The notes under the pieces were generated by a model, which saw only the letters and a list, made by a program, of their open reading frames with translations, made no database searches and was not told the origin of the DNA. A program made the position numbers and the translations under genes. Positions 19,809 to 27,961 of a stretch of 64,000 bases of DNA are shown here, one piece after another. Every line of letters begins with the position of its first letter. The first letter of the stretch is position 1. Source of the DNA: an uncultured Acidobacteriota bacterium (lineage in GTDB: Bacteria > Acidobacteriota > Blastocatellia > RBC074); NCBI GenBank assembly GCA_902825875.1, contig CADECP010000014.1, forward strand, positions 99,228 through 163,227. Direction: 5' to 3'.

Positions 19809-20342
19809 ATGCTCATCTCGTTATCGCGTTTGCCTGCTGATGGATTGCCATTCAATCATCAGTACTTGGCGGGCGAACTCGACACCAGCGAGCATGAATT
19901 TGAAATTACCGCATTGCCATTGGTGATCGGGCGCGTAGATCGCGCCGGAATGGATATGCGAGTTCGCGGAACTGTTAAGTCCGCTCTGGTTGTCACCTGC
20001 GACCGTTGTTTGACCGAAGTTGAAGTTTCCGTAGATGCGCCCTTCGACCTGATTTACGTTCCAGAAGACCTCGGCGCAAATCAGGTTGGAGAAACCGAAT
20101 TGCACGACCGCGACCTTGATCTGGTGGTTTACGAAAACGAACAGATCAACGTTGACGATCTGGTGTTGGAACAGTTGGAACTGAGCCTGCCGACCAGAGT
20201 GCTCTGCCGTGAAGATTGCCGCGGATTGTGTTCGCAATGCGGCGCAGATTTGAATTTTGAACAGTGCAACTGCCAGAAACCGATTGATCCTCGGTGGCAG
20301 GCGCTGGCCGATCTGAAAAACAGTTCGGAAGAAGAAAACTGA
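19809..20342 (+). CDS. yceD: YceD family (DUF177) protein
   Basis: A 177-residue DUF177/YceD protein. In other bacteria the gene lies directly upstream of rpmF and its product is linked to 23S rRNA accumulation. The same order is seen here, with 31 bases between the genes. The family core is visible: TCDRCLTEVEVSVDAPFDL with two cysteines, then the acidic stretch, and a C-terminal zinc-like set CREDCRGLCSQCGADLN ending in ...CNC. The start has AGAGGA eight bases upstream. It is the first gene after the promoter at 19742-19769 and probably heads the transcript that includes rpmF and perhaps plsX. Confidence 0.9.
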   Translation: MLISLSRLPADGLPFNHQYLAGELDTSEHEFEITALPLVIGRVDRAGMDMRVRGTVKSALVVTCDRCLTEVEVSVDAPFDLIYVPEDLGANQVGETELHDRDLDLVVYENEQINVDDLVLEQLELSLPTRVLCREDCRGLCSQCGADLNFEQCNCQKPIDPRWQALADLKNSSEEEN

Positions 20343-20373
20343 TTGAACTTATAGCTTAATTGGAGAATAGACC

Positions 20374-20559
20374 ATGCCGAATCCTAAACGACGACACTCG
20401 AAATCGCGCAGCCGCAAACGCCGCACGCACGATTCACTGAGCCGAATTCAATTGTCCAACTGCCCGAATTGCGGCAACAAAAAACTGCCTCATCGCGTTT
20501 GCCCTCGCTGTGGATTTTACGGCGGACGAACTGTGATCGAAGGCAAAGAACAATTCTGA
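20374..20559 (+). CDS. rpmF: 50S ribosomal protein L32
   Basis: A 61-residue ribosomal protein bL32. The basic N-terminus MPNPKRRHSKSRSRKRR is followed by a Cys4 zinc-binding pattern: CPNC then CPRC. The start has GGAG at a good distance. It belongs to the conserved yceD-rpmF-plsX order and is followed by a hairpin that probably ends or attenuates the transcript. Confidence 0.97.
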   Translation: MPNPKRRHSKSRSRKRRTHDSLSRIQLSNCPNCGNKKLPHRVCPRCGFYGGRTVIEGKEQF

Positions 20560-20566
20560 AAAATCT

Positions 20567-20613
20567 GAAAGGCGAACGTCGTATCGAAACCGTTACGGCG
20601 CTCGCCTTTCGTT
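20567..20613 (+). terminator. Hairpin terminator or attenuator after rpmF
   Basis: GAAAGGCGA (20567-20575) pairs with TCGCCTTTC (20602-20610), with further partial pairing inside, followed by a weak T-rich stretch. It lies between rpmF and plsX, so part of the transcription may stop here. Confidence 0.55.
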
Positions 20614-20660
20614 TATCTACTGCCGCCAGCTTCTACATTTAAGAATCCTGCTTGGCTTCA

Positions 20661-21686
20661 ATGCTCACCACCATCGCTGTTGACGCTATGGGCGGAGATA
20701 ACGCCCCCGCCATAGAGGTTGAAGGCGCGATCCAGGCTGCGCGCGACTTGCGCGTTCGCATCCTGCTGATCGGGCGGGAAGAACAGATTCGCGCCGAATT
20801 GGCGCGACAGGGTGTTCCCGATCCTCGCAAACAGCGACTCCACATCGAAATCGTCAACGCCACCGAAGTCATCACGATGGACGACCCGGTCGCGCAAGCT
20901 GTTCGGCGAAAACGCGACTCTTCCATTCGCGTCGCCGCTCGATTGGTGCGCGAAGGCAAAGCCCACGGATTGGTCAGCGCCGGAAACACTGGCGCGGTGA
21001 TGGCGACTTCGGTGTTGATGCTGGGAACCTTGCCTTCGGTGGATCGCCCGGCGTTGGCAGGTATTTTCCCCACCCTGAAAGGCAACGGCACTGTGTTGCT
21101 GGACGTTGGCGCAAACGCTGAATGCAAGCCGGAGCATTTGCAGCAATTCGCCATCATGGGATCGGTTTACTCGCGTTCGATTTTGGGCGTTCGCAACCCG
21201 CGTGTCGGCCTGATGAGCATTGGCGAAGAAGACATCAAAGGCAACGACCTGACCAAAGAAACGCTGCATTTGATGAAAGAAGCTCCGGTCAATTTTATCG
21301 GCAACGTCGAAGGACGAGACATTTTCACAGGCGATGTTGATGTGATTGTCAGCGACGGGTTCACCGGCAACGTCATACTGAAAACCAGCGAAGGCCTGGT
21401 TGAAGCGATTATGGGCCTGCTGAAAACCGAACTTGGACAAACTTTGCTGACGCAAACCGGCGCGATTCTTTCGCGGCAGGCATTTAGAAGCGTCAAAAAG
21501 CGGCTGGATTATTCGGAATTCGGTGGAGCGCCGCTGCTTGGTTGCAAAGCGATTACCGTGATTTGTCATGGCAGTTCGACTCCAAAAGCGATTCGCAACG
21601 CCATTCGCGTCGCCAAAGAATTTGTCAAAGAAGACCTAAGCGCGCGCATCGAAAGCGAAATCAGCGAGATGACATTGATTCAGTAG
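20661..21686 (+). CDS. plsX: Phosphate acyltransferase
   Basis: A 341-residue PlsX, which makes acyl-phosphate from acyl-ACP to start phospholipid synthesis; it acts on the cytoplasmic face of the membrane. The conserved start TTIAVDAMGGDNAP, then SAGNTGAVMA, NIGEED-type block SIGEEDIKGN, and SDGFTGNVILKTSEG are all present, and length is normal. ATG 20661 is chosen; a TTG three codons upstream is also possible. In many genomes fabH lies between plsX and fabD, but here that space holds only an inverted-repeat element. Confidence 0.96.
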   Translation: MLTTIAVDAMGGDNAPAIEVEGAIQAARDLRVRILLIGREEQIRAELARQGVPDPRKQRLHIEIVNATEVITMDDPVAQAVRRKRDSSIRVAARLVREGKAHGLVSAGNTGAVMATSVLMLGTLPSVDRPALAGIFPTLKGNGTVLLDVGANAECKPEHLQQFAIMGSVYSRSILGVRNPRVGLMSIGEEDIKGNDLTKETLHLMKEAPVNFIGNVEGRDIFTGDVDVIVSDGFTGNVILKTSEGLVEAIMGLLKTELGQTLLTQTGAILSRQAFRSVKKRLDYSEFGGAPLLGCKAITVICHGSSTPKAIRNAIRVAKEFVKEDLSARIESEISEMTLIQ

Positions 21687-21693
21687 CTGAAGA

Positions 21694-21848
21694 AGTGGAC
21701 AGTAGACAGTAGTTTGGGGTCTTCGTTCAAGATTATTGTTGGTGGAAAGACGCAATGGGAACTAAACAAATGCTGGAAGGAATGTGAATCAGTCCAAATC
21801 GAACTATCACAATTACCTACTGTCTACTGACTTCTGTCTACTGTCTAC
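21694..21848. repeat. Tandem-arm inverted repeat, GTAGACA units
   Basis: The short left arm 21694-21712 has units GTGGACA, GTAGACA, GTAG. The right arm 21817-21848, reverse-complemented, reads GTAGACA, GTAGACA, GAAGTCA, GTAGACA, GTAG. The roughly 100 bases between the arms show no gene. It fills the plsX-fabD gap and ends 9 bases before the fabD ATG. Confidence 0.8.
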
Positions 21849-21857
21849 TCCGAATTT

Positions 21858-22817
21858 ATGAGCAAATTGGCATTCATTTTTCCGGGTCAAGGTTCACAGC
21901 ACGCAGGAATGGGGCGCGACCTGGCCGACAACTTTGCGGTTTCAAAAACTGCGTTTGACGAATCGGACGCGGCGCTAGGTTTCAGTTTGAGCGGCCTTTG
22001 CTTCAACGGCCCCGAAGAAGATTTGCAACTGACGGCGAACACGCAACCGGCGATTTTGACAGCTTCGTTGGCTGCATTTCGCGTGTTATCTGAAAAAGGC
22101 ATCAAGCCCGATTTCGTCGCCGGTCACAGCTTGGGCGAGTATTCGGCGCTGGTTGCCGCCGGAGCGTTGAGCCTGACGGATGCGGTCAAACTGGTTCGTC
22201 GTCGTGGAGAGTTCATGCAAGAAGCCGTTCCAGTTGGAGTTGGCGCGATGGCGGCGATTCTGGGAATTGACACCGAAAAGGTTTCTGATGCCTGCACGGC
22301 AGCATCTCAAAGCATTGGGCAAGGTCAAGCCTGTGCCCCGGCGAATTTCAACTCGCCTTCGCAAATTGTCATTGCCGGACACAAAGAAGCCGTCGAACGA
22401 GCCGTTGAAGAATGCAAAGCTCGCGGAGCCAAACGCGCGATGCTGCTGAAAGTCAGCGCGCCGTTTCATTCTTCGCTGATGATGCCGGCTCAGGAACAAA
22501 TGATCGAACCGTTGAACGCCGCCACTTTCAACGACCTGAGCTTCCCTATCGTCAACAATGTGAATGCTGCAATCGTCACTGACGGAGCCGCTTCGCGCGA
22601 AGCCTTGATTCGACAAATTTCCGCCCCGGTTCGCTGGACTGCCAGCGTCGAGAAGTTGCTTGCTGAAGGCGTCGAGACTTTCGTTGAAATCGGGCCAGGA
22701 AAAGTTCTCTGCGGACTGGTCAAAGCGATTGCCAAAGATGCTGGCAAGGAAGTAAAACTGCTCAACGTCGAAGATCAAACCAGCTTGCAAGCAACGCTTG
22801 AAGCCTTATCAAACTAA
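21858..22817 (+). CDS. fabD: Malonyl-CoA:ACP transacylase
   Basis: A 319-residue FabD, which loads malonyl groups onto ACP for fatty acid elongation in the cytoplasm. The N-terminal FIFPGQGSQHAGMG and the nucleophile elbow GHSLGEYSA (about residues 90-98) are clear, and SAPFHSSLM carries the catalytic histidine. Length is normal. ATG 21858 lies just after a repeat arm, and no Shine-Dalgarno is visible. fabG follows after 3 bases, so the two are translationally linked. Confidence 0.97.
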   Translation: MSKLAFIFPGQGSQHAGMGRDLADNFAVSKTAFDESDAALGFSLSGLCFNGPEEDLQLTANTQPAILTASLAAFRVLSEKGIKPDFVAGHSLGEYSALVAAGALSLTDAVKLVRRRGEFMQEAVPVGVGAMAAILGIDTEKVSDACTAASQSIGQGQACAPANFNSPSQIVIAGHKEAVERAVEECKARGAKRAMLLKVSAPFHSSLMMPAQEQMIEPLNAATFNDLSFPIVNNVNAAIVTDGAASREALIRQISAPVRWTASVEKLLAEGVETFVEIGPGKVLCGLVKAIAKDAGKEVKLLNVEDQTSLQATLEALSN

Positions 22818-22820
22818 ACG

Positions 22821-23564
22821 ATGTTCAATCTTTCAGGACAAATTGCGTTGGTCACAGGCGGTTCGCAAGGCATTGGCCGAGCCATTGCGTTGATGTTGGC
22901 CGAACTCGGCGCTGATGTGGCTGTTATGGCTCGCACGCTGGAAAAATGCGAAGCCGTCGCTGAAGAAATCCGCTCCAAAGATCGAAAAGCCATCGCCGTT
23001 CGCGGCGATATGGGCAACGTCGAAGACATCAAAGCAGCCGTCGCCAAAGTCGGCTCTGAACTCGGCCCGATTTCGATTCTGGTCAACAACGCCGCCATAA
23101 CCCGCGATGGGTTGATGCTGCGAATGAAGCAAACGGATTGGGACGATGTCATCAACACCAATTTGACCGGCGTGTTTCAGATGACTCAGGCCGTGTTGCC
23201 GATGATGACCAAAGCTCGCAAAGGCCGGATCATCAATCTGACTTCGGTCGTCGCGCAGATGGGCAACGCCGGACAGGTCAATTACATTTCGGCCAAAGCC
23301 GGATTGATCGGATTTACGAAAGCCGTGGCGCGTGAATATGCGTCGCGCAACATCACGGTCAATGCGGTTGCGCCAGGATTTATCGAAACGCCGATGACCG
23401 ACGTTCTTGGCGAAGCGGCGCGAAATGCAATGCTGGAACAAATTCCGTTAAAACGACCGGGAACCGATCTTGACGTAGCTTACGCGGTTGCGTTTTTGGC
23501 CTCAGATGAGGCAGGCTATGTCACCGGTCAGGTAATCAACATCAACGGTGGAATGTATATGTGA
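22821..23564 (+). CDS. fabG: 3-oxoacyl-ACP reductase
   Basis: A 247-residue short-chain reductase for the first reduction in each fatty acid elongation cycle. The NAD(P)-binding motif TGGSQGIG, NNAAITRDGLM, the catalytic Tyr and Lys in YISAKAG, and the C-terminal VTGQVININGGMYM are typical of FabG. It starts 3 bases after fabD and is followed by a repeat element and then acpP. The fab context supports FabG over other SDR functions. Confidence 0.96.
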   Translation: MFNLSGQIALVTGGSQGIGRAIALMLAELGADVAVMARTLEKCEAVAEEIRSKDRKAIAVRGDMGNVEDIKAAVAKVGSELGPISILVNNAAITRDGLMLRMKQTDWDDVINTNLTGVFQMTQAVLPMMTKARKGRIINLTSVVAQMGNAGQVNYISAKAGLIGFTKAVAREYASRNITVNAVAPGFIETPMTDVLGEAARNAMLEQIPLKRPGTDLDVAYAVAFLASDEAGYVTGQVININGGMYM

Positions 23565-23568
23565 ACGA

Positions 23569-23648
23569 GTTGATAGTTGACGATTGACAGTTGATGGTCG
23601 CGCTGTCAGCCAAACTATCAACTAGCAATTTTCAACTATCAATTAACC
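23569..23648. repeat. Tandem-arm inverted repeat, RTTGAYA units
   Basis: Left arm 23569-23597 is a 7-base array (GTTGATA, GTTGACG, ATTGACA, GTTGATG). The reverse complement of 23610-23648 carries ATTGATA, GTTGAAA, ATTGCTA, GTTGATA. It lies between fabG and acpP; the acpP Shine-Dalgarno follows outside the element. Confidence 0.8.
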
Positions 23649-23669
23649 AAACACTACTTGGAGGAATTC

Positions 23670-23909
23670 ATGGCAGATTCAATTGTGGAAAAGGTAAAAC
23701 AGATCATTGTGGACGAACTTGGCGTGGACGAAGCCGAAGTCACCGATAACGCGCGGTTCATTGACGATCTTGGCGCGGATTCGCTCGACACTGTCGAGTT
23801 GGTGATGCGATTCGAGGAAGAGTTCGGCATCGAAATTCCTGACGAAGAAGCCGAAAAGATTCAGAGCGTGGGCGACGCCTTTCGTTACATTGAAGAACAT
23901 CGGAAATAA
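23670..23909 (+). CDS. acpP: Acyl carrier protein
   Basis: A 79-residue acyl carrier protein. The phosphopantetheine attachment site is Ser38 in [12 protein letters not shown], and the surrounding acidic helix matches the family. ATG 23670 is chosen for its strong GGAGG five to eight bases upstream; a TTG at 23658 is rejected. It sits between fabG and fabF as in most bacteria. Confidence 0.98.
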   Translation: MADSIVEKVKQIIVDELGVDEAEVTDNARFIDDLGADSLDTVELVMRFEEEFGIEIPDEEAEKIQSVGDAFRYIEEHRK

Positions 23910-23979
23910 ACTTCCATCTTGTCACAGGAAATGTCGGAAATCGGCAAACCTGTTGTCACCCTTTCGCCAAAGCAGAAAT

Positions 23980-24060
23980 GAGCCACAAAAAGGCACAAAA
24001 CTTACAAAAGCCAGGCATAACTTGGATTACTTTTGTGATACAGCGGCTTTTTTGTGGCTG
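23980..24060. repeat. Tandem-arm inverted repeat, CACAAAA-type units
   Basis: Left arm 23980-24013 has GCCACAAAA, AGGCACAAAA, CTTACAAAA. The right arm 24029-24060 is its imperfect complement. It is the same family as 14421-14488. It lies in the 262-base gap between acpP and fabF, in which I see no gene. Confidence 0.75.
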
Positions 24061-24171
24061 ATTGTCTTTTACAACACTCGAAGTTTTTCAAATCGGTTGC
24101 CGCTGGCCCCTGCCGGCGTTTGATCTCCATAAACACGTTGTGTTGAAAACTTTTTCAAAGGGAAGGAAGTC

Positions 24172-25422
24172 TTGAGCAACGAAATCACCAAAAAGCGTGT
24201 TGTCGTCACCGGTCTCGGTTTGGTCAGCCCGCTCGGCAACACGACAGAAGAAACCTGGGCTGGACTAATTGCCGGACGCAGCGGAGTGGATTACATTGCG
24301 CGGTTTGACACCAGCCAACACAAAGTCAAATTCGCCGCCGAAACCAAAGGCTTTGACCCGCTCAAATTCATCGAGAAAAAAGAATTGAAGAAGATGGATT
24401 ATTTCATCTTCTTCGCCATCGCTGCTTCGCGCGAGGCACTGGAAGATTCGGGTTTGAAGATCAACGAAGACAATGCCGAAACAATTGGCACTTATATCGG
24501 CAGCGGCATTGGCGGGTTCGGAGTTTTCGAGCGCGAACACACCAAAATGCTTGAAGGCGGCCCGGATCGCATTTCGCCGTTTTTCATTCCAGCTTCGATT
24601 GTCAATCTGGCTTCAGGTTACGTTTCGATTTACACCGGAGCCAAAGGGCCAAATTCGGCGACAGCGACGGCTTGCAGTTCGGGCGCTCATGCCATCGGCG
24701 ACAGCTTCAAAATCATCCAACGCGGAGACGCCACGGCAATGATTTGCGGCGGTTCGGAAGGCGCAATAACGCCGATGTCTGTTGGCGGGTTTGCGGCAAT
24801 GCGGGCGCTTTCGACTCGCAATGATGATCCGCAACGCGCCTCGCGCCCCTTCGACAAAGACCGCGATGGATTCGTCATTGGCGAAGGCGCAGGCATCATG
24901 GTTTTGGAAGAACTGGAGCACGCCAAAGCTCGCGGCGCGAAGATTTATGCTGAAGTCGTCGGTTATGGAATGTCCAGCGACGCTTTTCACATCACCCTGC
25001 CCGATCTGGATGGACCGCGCCGCGTGATGCTGAAAACCGTCAAAGACGCAGGCGTTGAACCGAATCAGGTGGATTACATAAACGTTCACGGAACTTCGAC
25101 GCCAGCGGGAGACGTGAATGAAACCAACGCCATCAAAGCCGCGTTCGGCGAACACGCTTACAAACTGGCGCTCAGTTCGACAAAGTCCATGACCGGTCAT
25201 TTGCTCGGCGGAGCCGGTGGATTGGAAGCAGGCATTACGGCTCTGGCAATTCATAACCAGATTTTGCCGCCGACCATCAATTACGAAACCGCCGACCCGG
25301 AATGCGATTTGGATTGTGTGCCGAATCAAGCACGACAGACCAAAGTTACTTACGCGCTTTCAAACAGTTTCGGCTTCGGCGGAACGAACGCTGCGTTGTT
25401 GTTCAAACGCTACGAAGCTTGA
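24172..25422 (+). CDS. fabF: 3-oxoacyl-ACP synthase II
   Basis: A 416-residue elongating ketosynthase. The catalytic cysteine is in TACSSGAHAIGD (about residue 168), the histidines in NVHGTSTPAGD and KSMTGHLLGGAGG, and the C-terminal FGFGGTNAALL is typical. The start is TTG at 24172, supported by a strong GGAAGGA immediately upstream and by the conserved KRVVVTGLG N-terminus. It closes the plsX-fabD-fabG-acpP-fabF set and is followed by a strong terminator. Confidence 0.96.
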   Translation: MSNEITKKRVVVTGLGLVSPLGNTTEETWAGLIAGRSGVDYIARFDTSQHKVKFAAETKGFDPLKFIEKKELKKMDYFIFFAIAASREALEDSGLKINEDNAETIGTYIGSGIGGFGVFEREHTKMLEGGPDRISPFFIPASIVNLASGYVSIYTGAKGPNSATATACSSGAHAIGDSFKIIQRGDATAMICGGSEGAITPMSVGGFAAMRALSTRNDDPQRASRPFDKDRDGFVIGEGAGIMVLEELEHAKARGAKIYAEVVGYGMSSDAFHITLPDLDGPRRVMLKTVKDAGVEPNQVDYINVHGTSTPAGDVNETNAIKAAFGEHAYKLALSSTKSMTGHLLGGAGGLEAGITALAIHNQILPPTINYETADPECDLDCVPNQARQTKVTYALSNSFGFGGTNAALLFKRYEA

Positions 25423-25446
25423 AACCATCATCTGATTCCCTGCCCA

Positions 25447-25490
25447 TTGAGCGAGCCGAACATTAGACAAGCGGCTCGCTCAACTTTTTT
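25447..25490 (+). terminator. Rho-independent terminator after fabF
   Basis: A 12 bp perfect stem (TTGAGCGAGCCG at 25447-25458 with 25472-25483) and a 13-base loop are followed by TTTTTT. It ends the fab transcript. Confidence 0.9.
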
Positions 25491-25629
25491 CGGCGCTGAA
25501 CCAAGACAAAACACTTTAGAAAAATACCGGCCTGAATGACTACACAACTCACTGGCCGTTCTAAGCCATTTCCCGGCAAAACTCAGCTAAGTCCAACGAT
25601 TTCAATACTGCCTTTTATCCTGCGGCTGT
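25491..25629. other. Intergenic stretch without recognised gene
   Basis: Part of the 305-base gap between fabF and the receiver gene. Apart from the terminator before it and the sigma-54-like promoter after it, I see no open frame, repeat or RNA structure that I can support. Confidence 0.5.
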
Positions 25630-25645
25630 TGGCACAAACATTGCT
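25630..25645 (+). promoter_or_regulatory. Sigma-54 (-24/-12) type promoter
   Basis: TGGCACA-AACA-TTGCT matches the sigma-54 consensus TGGCACG-N4-TTGCW with only one mismatch, including the required GG at -24 and GC at -12 at correct spacing. Predicted start of transcription is near 25656, 72 bases before the receiver gene at 25728. Confidence 0.7.
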
Positions 25646-25727
25646 GAGTAACGCTCATCTTTACGCGGTAAAAAATACGCAGTCGAGATAAAAGTACCCT
25701 GAACCACAAAAAACGGAGGACAAACCA

Positions 25728-26132
25728 ATGTCGAACCGTAGACATAAAATAATGGTCGTAGAAGATGATTTGAACCTGCGGCTGACTCTGACTGAACTCT
25801 TACGCTTGCAAGGTTTCGCCGTCGTCACAGCTCGTGATGGCGACGAAGGTTACGTGCAGGCATTGGCACACCAACCCGATCTGATTATCACTGATCTGCA
25901 AATGCCCGTTCTGGATGGAATCGAACTGGCGCGACTGATCCGGCGCGAACATGGCAAATTGAGCGCAGTACCGATCATCGCCTTGAGCGGTGCATTGAAC
26001 GAATTCAATTTGCCGGAAAAGATGAATGCCGGGATTGACCGCTTTGTGGATAAATCGGTGTTCAATTGCCGAAGCCTGATGGACGATGTGAATTCTCTGT
26101 TGGGTTTGAAGGTCAGGGCGACAGCAATGTAG
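25728..26132 (+). CDS. Single-domain response regulator (receiver only)
   Basis: A 134-residue CheY-like receiver with no output domain. Acidic residues EDD at about 12-14, phospho-acceptor Asp56 in IITDLQMP, Ser/Thr position in ALSGA and Lys109 in FVDKS are all present. A strong CGGAGGA precedes the ATG. Such proteins relay phosphate to a partner or bind a target protein; no kinase gene is adjacent. The sigma-54-like promoter upstream suggests conditional expression under an enhancer-binding activator. Downstream is a convergent nucleoside triphosphatase gene with an inverted repeat between. Confidence 0.9.
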   Translation: MSNRRHKIMVVEDDLNLRLTLTELLRLQGFAVVTARDGDEGYVQALAHQPDLIITDLQMPVLDGIELARLIRREHGKLSAVPIIALSGALNEFNLPEKMNAGIDRFVDKSVFNCRSLMDDVNSLLGLKVRATAM

Positions 26133-26140
26133 CCCGATAA

Positions 26141-26211
26141 GTTAGGCAGGTTTGATAAGCCCGCAATTGGCCTCTAGCATCTCACCCCGTCGTGCTTTTC
26201 AAGCCTGCCTA
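26141..26211. repeat. Inverted repeat between convergent genes
   Basis: GTTAGGCAGGTTTGATAAGC (26141-26160) pairs imperfectly with the complement of 26193-26211. The right arm includes the TAG stop codon of the minus-strand NTPase gene. It may act as a terminator for both genes; no T run is seen. Confidence 0.55.
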
Positions 26212-26766
26212 CTTCGATTCAAAATTTCCGGAGTCGTAATACTCAGGGTGAACGAACGGCAGCAACGCAAACACCACAGCCGGTTTGTATAAATCCAGTC
26301 GAGTCACAACACCATCCGACAAAATCCCAATCGCGCCATCCTGCTGCTTTGAATTCGAGCGGCCAAAAAATCGGTCGTCAGCTTCGCCCAATTCAATTCC
26401 CTCTCGAACCATTTGAGCAATCGGCTCCGGCAGCAAAAATCTTCCCGATTGGCCTTTGCCAACACGGCCTTCGCGGTCAGCGACGACAATCCAGGCATAA
26501 GCCCACATTCCGTCTTCCGCATCGAGCGTCCCGCCTTCCAAGCCTACGCCAAACTGCGCGTCAGCGGTGTTTTCCAAAGCCTGCCGCGCACGATTGAGCG
26601 CCCCCACGAACATTTCTTGATCGGAATCCGGCTGAGCACTTACGCCGGAATCCGTTTTGACGCCTACCGCGCGCGATTCCGGCCAGAACGCTTGAATGGC
26701 TTCGGCAACGCAATTGATTTTGACGGGATTTTCAGAACCGACGGCAAAAAGAAGTGTTGATTGCAT
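26209..26766 (-). CDS. yjjX: Inosine/xanthosine triphosphatase (YjjX/DUF84 family)
   Basis: A 185-residue non-canonical purine NTP phosphatase, removing ITP and XTP from the nucleotide pool. The family marks are FAVGSENPVKINCVAEA at the N-terminus, SGVSAQPDSDQE, GVGLEGGT and the RFFGRSNSKQQDGAIG block near residues 132-147. Length agrees with the family. ATG 26766 is plausible, with no strong Shine-Dalgarno. It is divergent from the acetyltransferase gene at 26853 and convergent with the receiver gene. Confidence 0.88.
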   Translation of the reverse strand: MQSTLLFAVGSENPVKINCVAEAIQAFWPESRAVGVKTDSGVSAQPDSDQEMFVGALNRARQALENTADAQFGVGLEGGTLDAEDGMWAYAWIVVADREGRVGKGQSGRFLLPEPIAQMVREGIELGEADDRFFGRSNSKQQDGAIGILSDGVVTRLDLYKPAVVFALLPFVHPEYYDSGNFESK

Positions 26767-26852
26767 AAGTGACGTGAATCAGTTGAAGTTTGAAATCAGG
26801 CTCGTAAACTAACACAGCTTTCCAACCGCAAACAACGAGAGGATTTTCTGCA

Positions 26853-27428
26853 ATGCAAATCATCAATTTAGCCAGCGACAACCAGCAAATGATCGAACAA
26901 ATGGCCGCCATTCTGGTTGAAGCGTTCAAGGAACATTGGCCTAACGCCTGGCCAACCATCGAAGACGCGCGAGAAGAAATCAGCGGATTTTTTTCAGAGG
27001 AAAGAATCTGTCGCATCGCCGTTGATGACGACGGAACCGTTCTTGGCTGGATAGGCGGCATAGAAATGTACGACGGCGAAGTTTGGGAATTACACCCGCT
27101 GGCAGTCGCCCAGTCGGCGCAAGGTCGTGGCATTGGCAAAGCTTTGGTCGAAGATTTGGAAGTTCAGGTCGCCGCTGAAGGCGGATTGACTTTGTGGTTG
27201 GGCAGCGATGACGAAGACGGCATGACTTCGCTGGGCGGAATTGACCTGTATCCCAACCCGTTGGAGCATCTGGCCAACATCAAAAATCTGCGCGGACATC
27301 CGTTCGAGTTTTACCAGAAACTGGGTTTTGTAATCGCGGGCGTAGCGCCCGACGCCAATGGCTTCGGCAAGCCGGATATATTTATGGCCAAGCGTGTGGC
27401 TCAAAGAGGTGAACCGTGTTCAAGCTGA
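26853..27428 (+). CDS. GNAT acetyltransferase resembling aminoglycoside 6'-N-acetyltransferases
   Basis: A 191-residue GNAT protein. The acetyl-CoA site is LHPLAVAQSAQGRGIGKALVEDLE (quoted in part: QSAQGRGIGKAL, about 90-101). The later block GSDDEDGMTSLGGIDLY, HPFEFYQKLGF and APDANGFGKPDIFMAKR strongly recalls the AAC(6')-I group, in which this region forms the aminoglycoside side of the active site. Resistance cannot be concluded from this; many environmental homologues have other or unknown substrates. Its 3' end overlaps the next GNAT gene by 13 bases, and the pair probably shares a transcript with the glycerate kinase gene. A weak promoter-like TTGAAG-N16-TAAACT lies at 26783-26810. Confidence 0.8.
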   Translation: MQIINLASDNQQMIEQMAAILVEAFKEHWPNAWPTIEDAREEISGFFSEERICRIAVDDDGTVLGWIGGIEMYDGEVWELHPLAVAQSAQGRGIGKALVEDLEVQVAAEGGLTLWLGSDDEDGMTSLGGIDLYPNPLEHLANIKNLRGHPFEFYQKLGFVIAGVAPDANGFGKPDIFMAKRVAQRGEPCSS

Positions 27429-27961
27429 AAGTAGACGACGAAATCGAAATCCGAATGCTGAAAGAATCAGACACCGAAACGGTGTTCGCATTGGTGGATC
27501 GCAACCGCGAACATCTGCGCCGCTGGTTGATCTGGGTGGACGCTTCGGATTCGCCCGACATCACGCGGCAATACATACGCGATTCCAAACGTCGTTATGA
27601 AAACAAGGAAGCTCTGTCGGCGGGCATCTGGTTGAACGACGAACTGGTCGGCGCAACCGGTGTTGTCCAATACGAATGGCACAATCGCATAATGGAAATA
27701 GGTTATTGGCTCTCTGCCGACCAGCAAGGCAAAGGCGTCATGACCAAAGTCGTCAAAGCGTTGATTGACGATGCGTTCTCCAATCTGAAAATGAATCGCA
27801 TCGAAATTCACTGCGCTACAGGCAACACGCGAAGCCGAGCCATTCCCGAACGATTGGGCTTCAAACCGGACGGCGTCATGCGCGAAGCCGGATTGATAAA
27901 CGGCCAGTTCGTGGACAAAGTGATTTACTCAATGCTGGCCAGCGAATGGAAAACTTCATGA
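27416..27961 (+). CDS. RimJ/RimL-type GNAT acetyltransferase
   Basis: A 181-residue GNAT of the ribosomal-protein N-acetyltransferase (RimJ/RimL) subgroup. Typical features are EIRMLKESD at the N-terminus, NREHLRRWLIWVD, IGYWLSADQQGKGVMTKVV with the acetyl-CoA P-loop, and RIEIHCATGNTRSRAIPERLGF. Start GTG 27416 overlaps the previous gene by 13 bases and has AGAGGTG upstream. Its stop overlaps the next start (ATGA), a sign of translational coupling. It may modify a ribosomal protein or a small molecule; the substrate is not predictable. Confidence 0.9.
   Translation: MFKLKVDDEIEIRMLKESDTETVFALVDRNREHLRRWLIWVDASDSPDITRQYIRDSKRRYENKEALSAGIWLNDELVGATGVVQYEWHNRIMEIGYWLSADQQGKGVMTKVVKALIDDAFSNLKMNRIEIHCATGNTRSRAIPERLGFKPDGVMREAGLINGQFVDKVIYSMLASEWKTS

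Noticed and set aside
24613..25329. Open frame of over 200 codons antisense to fabF
   Set aside because: It mirrors a strongly conserved gene, has antisense-like composition, and no ribosome binding site.
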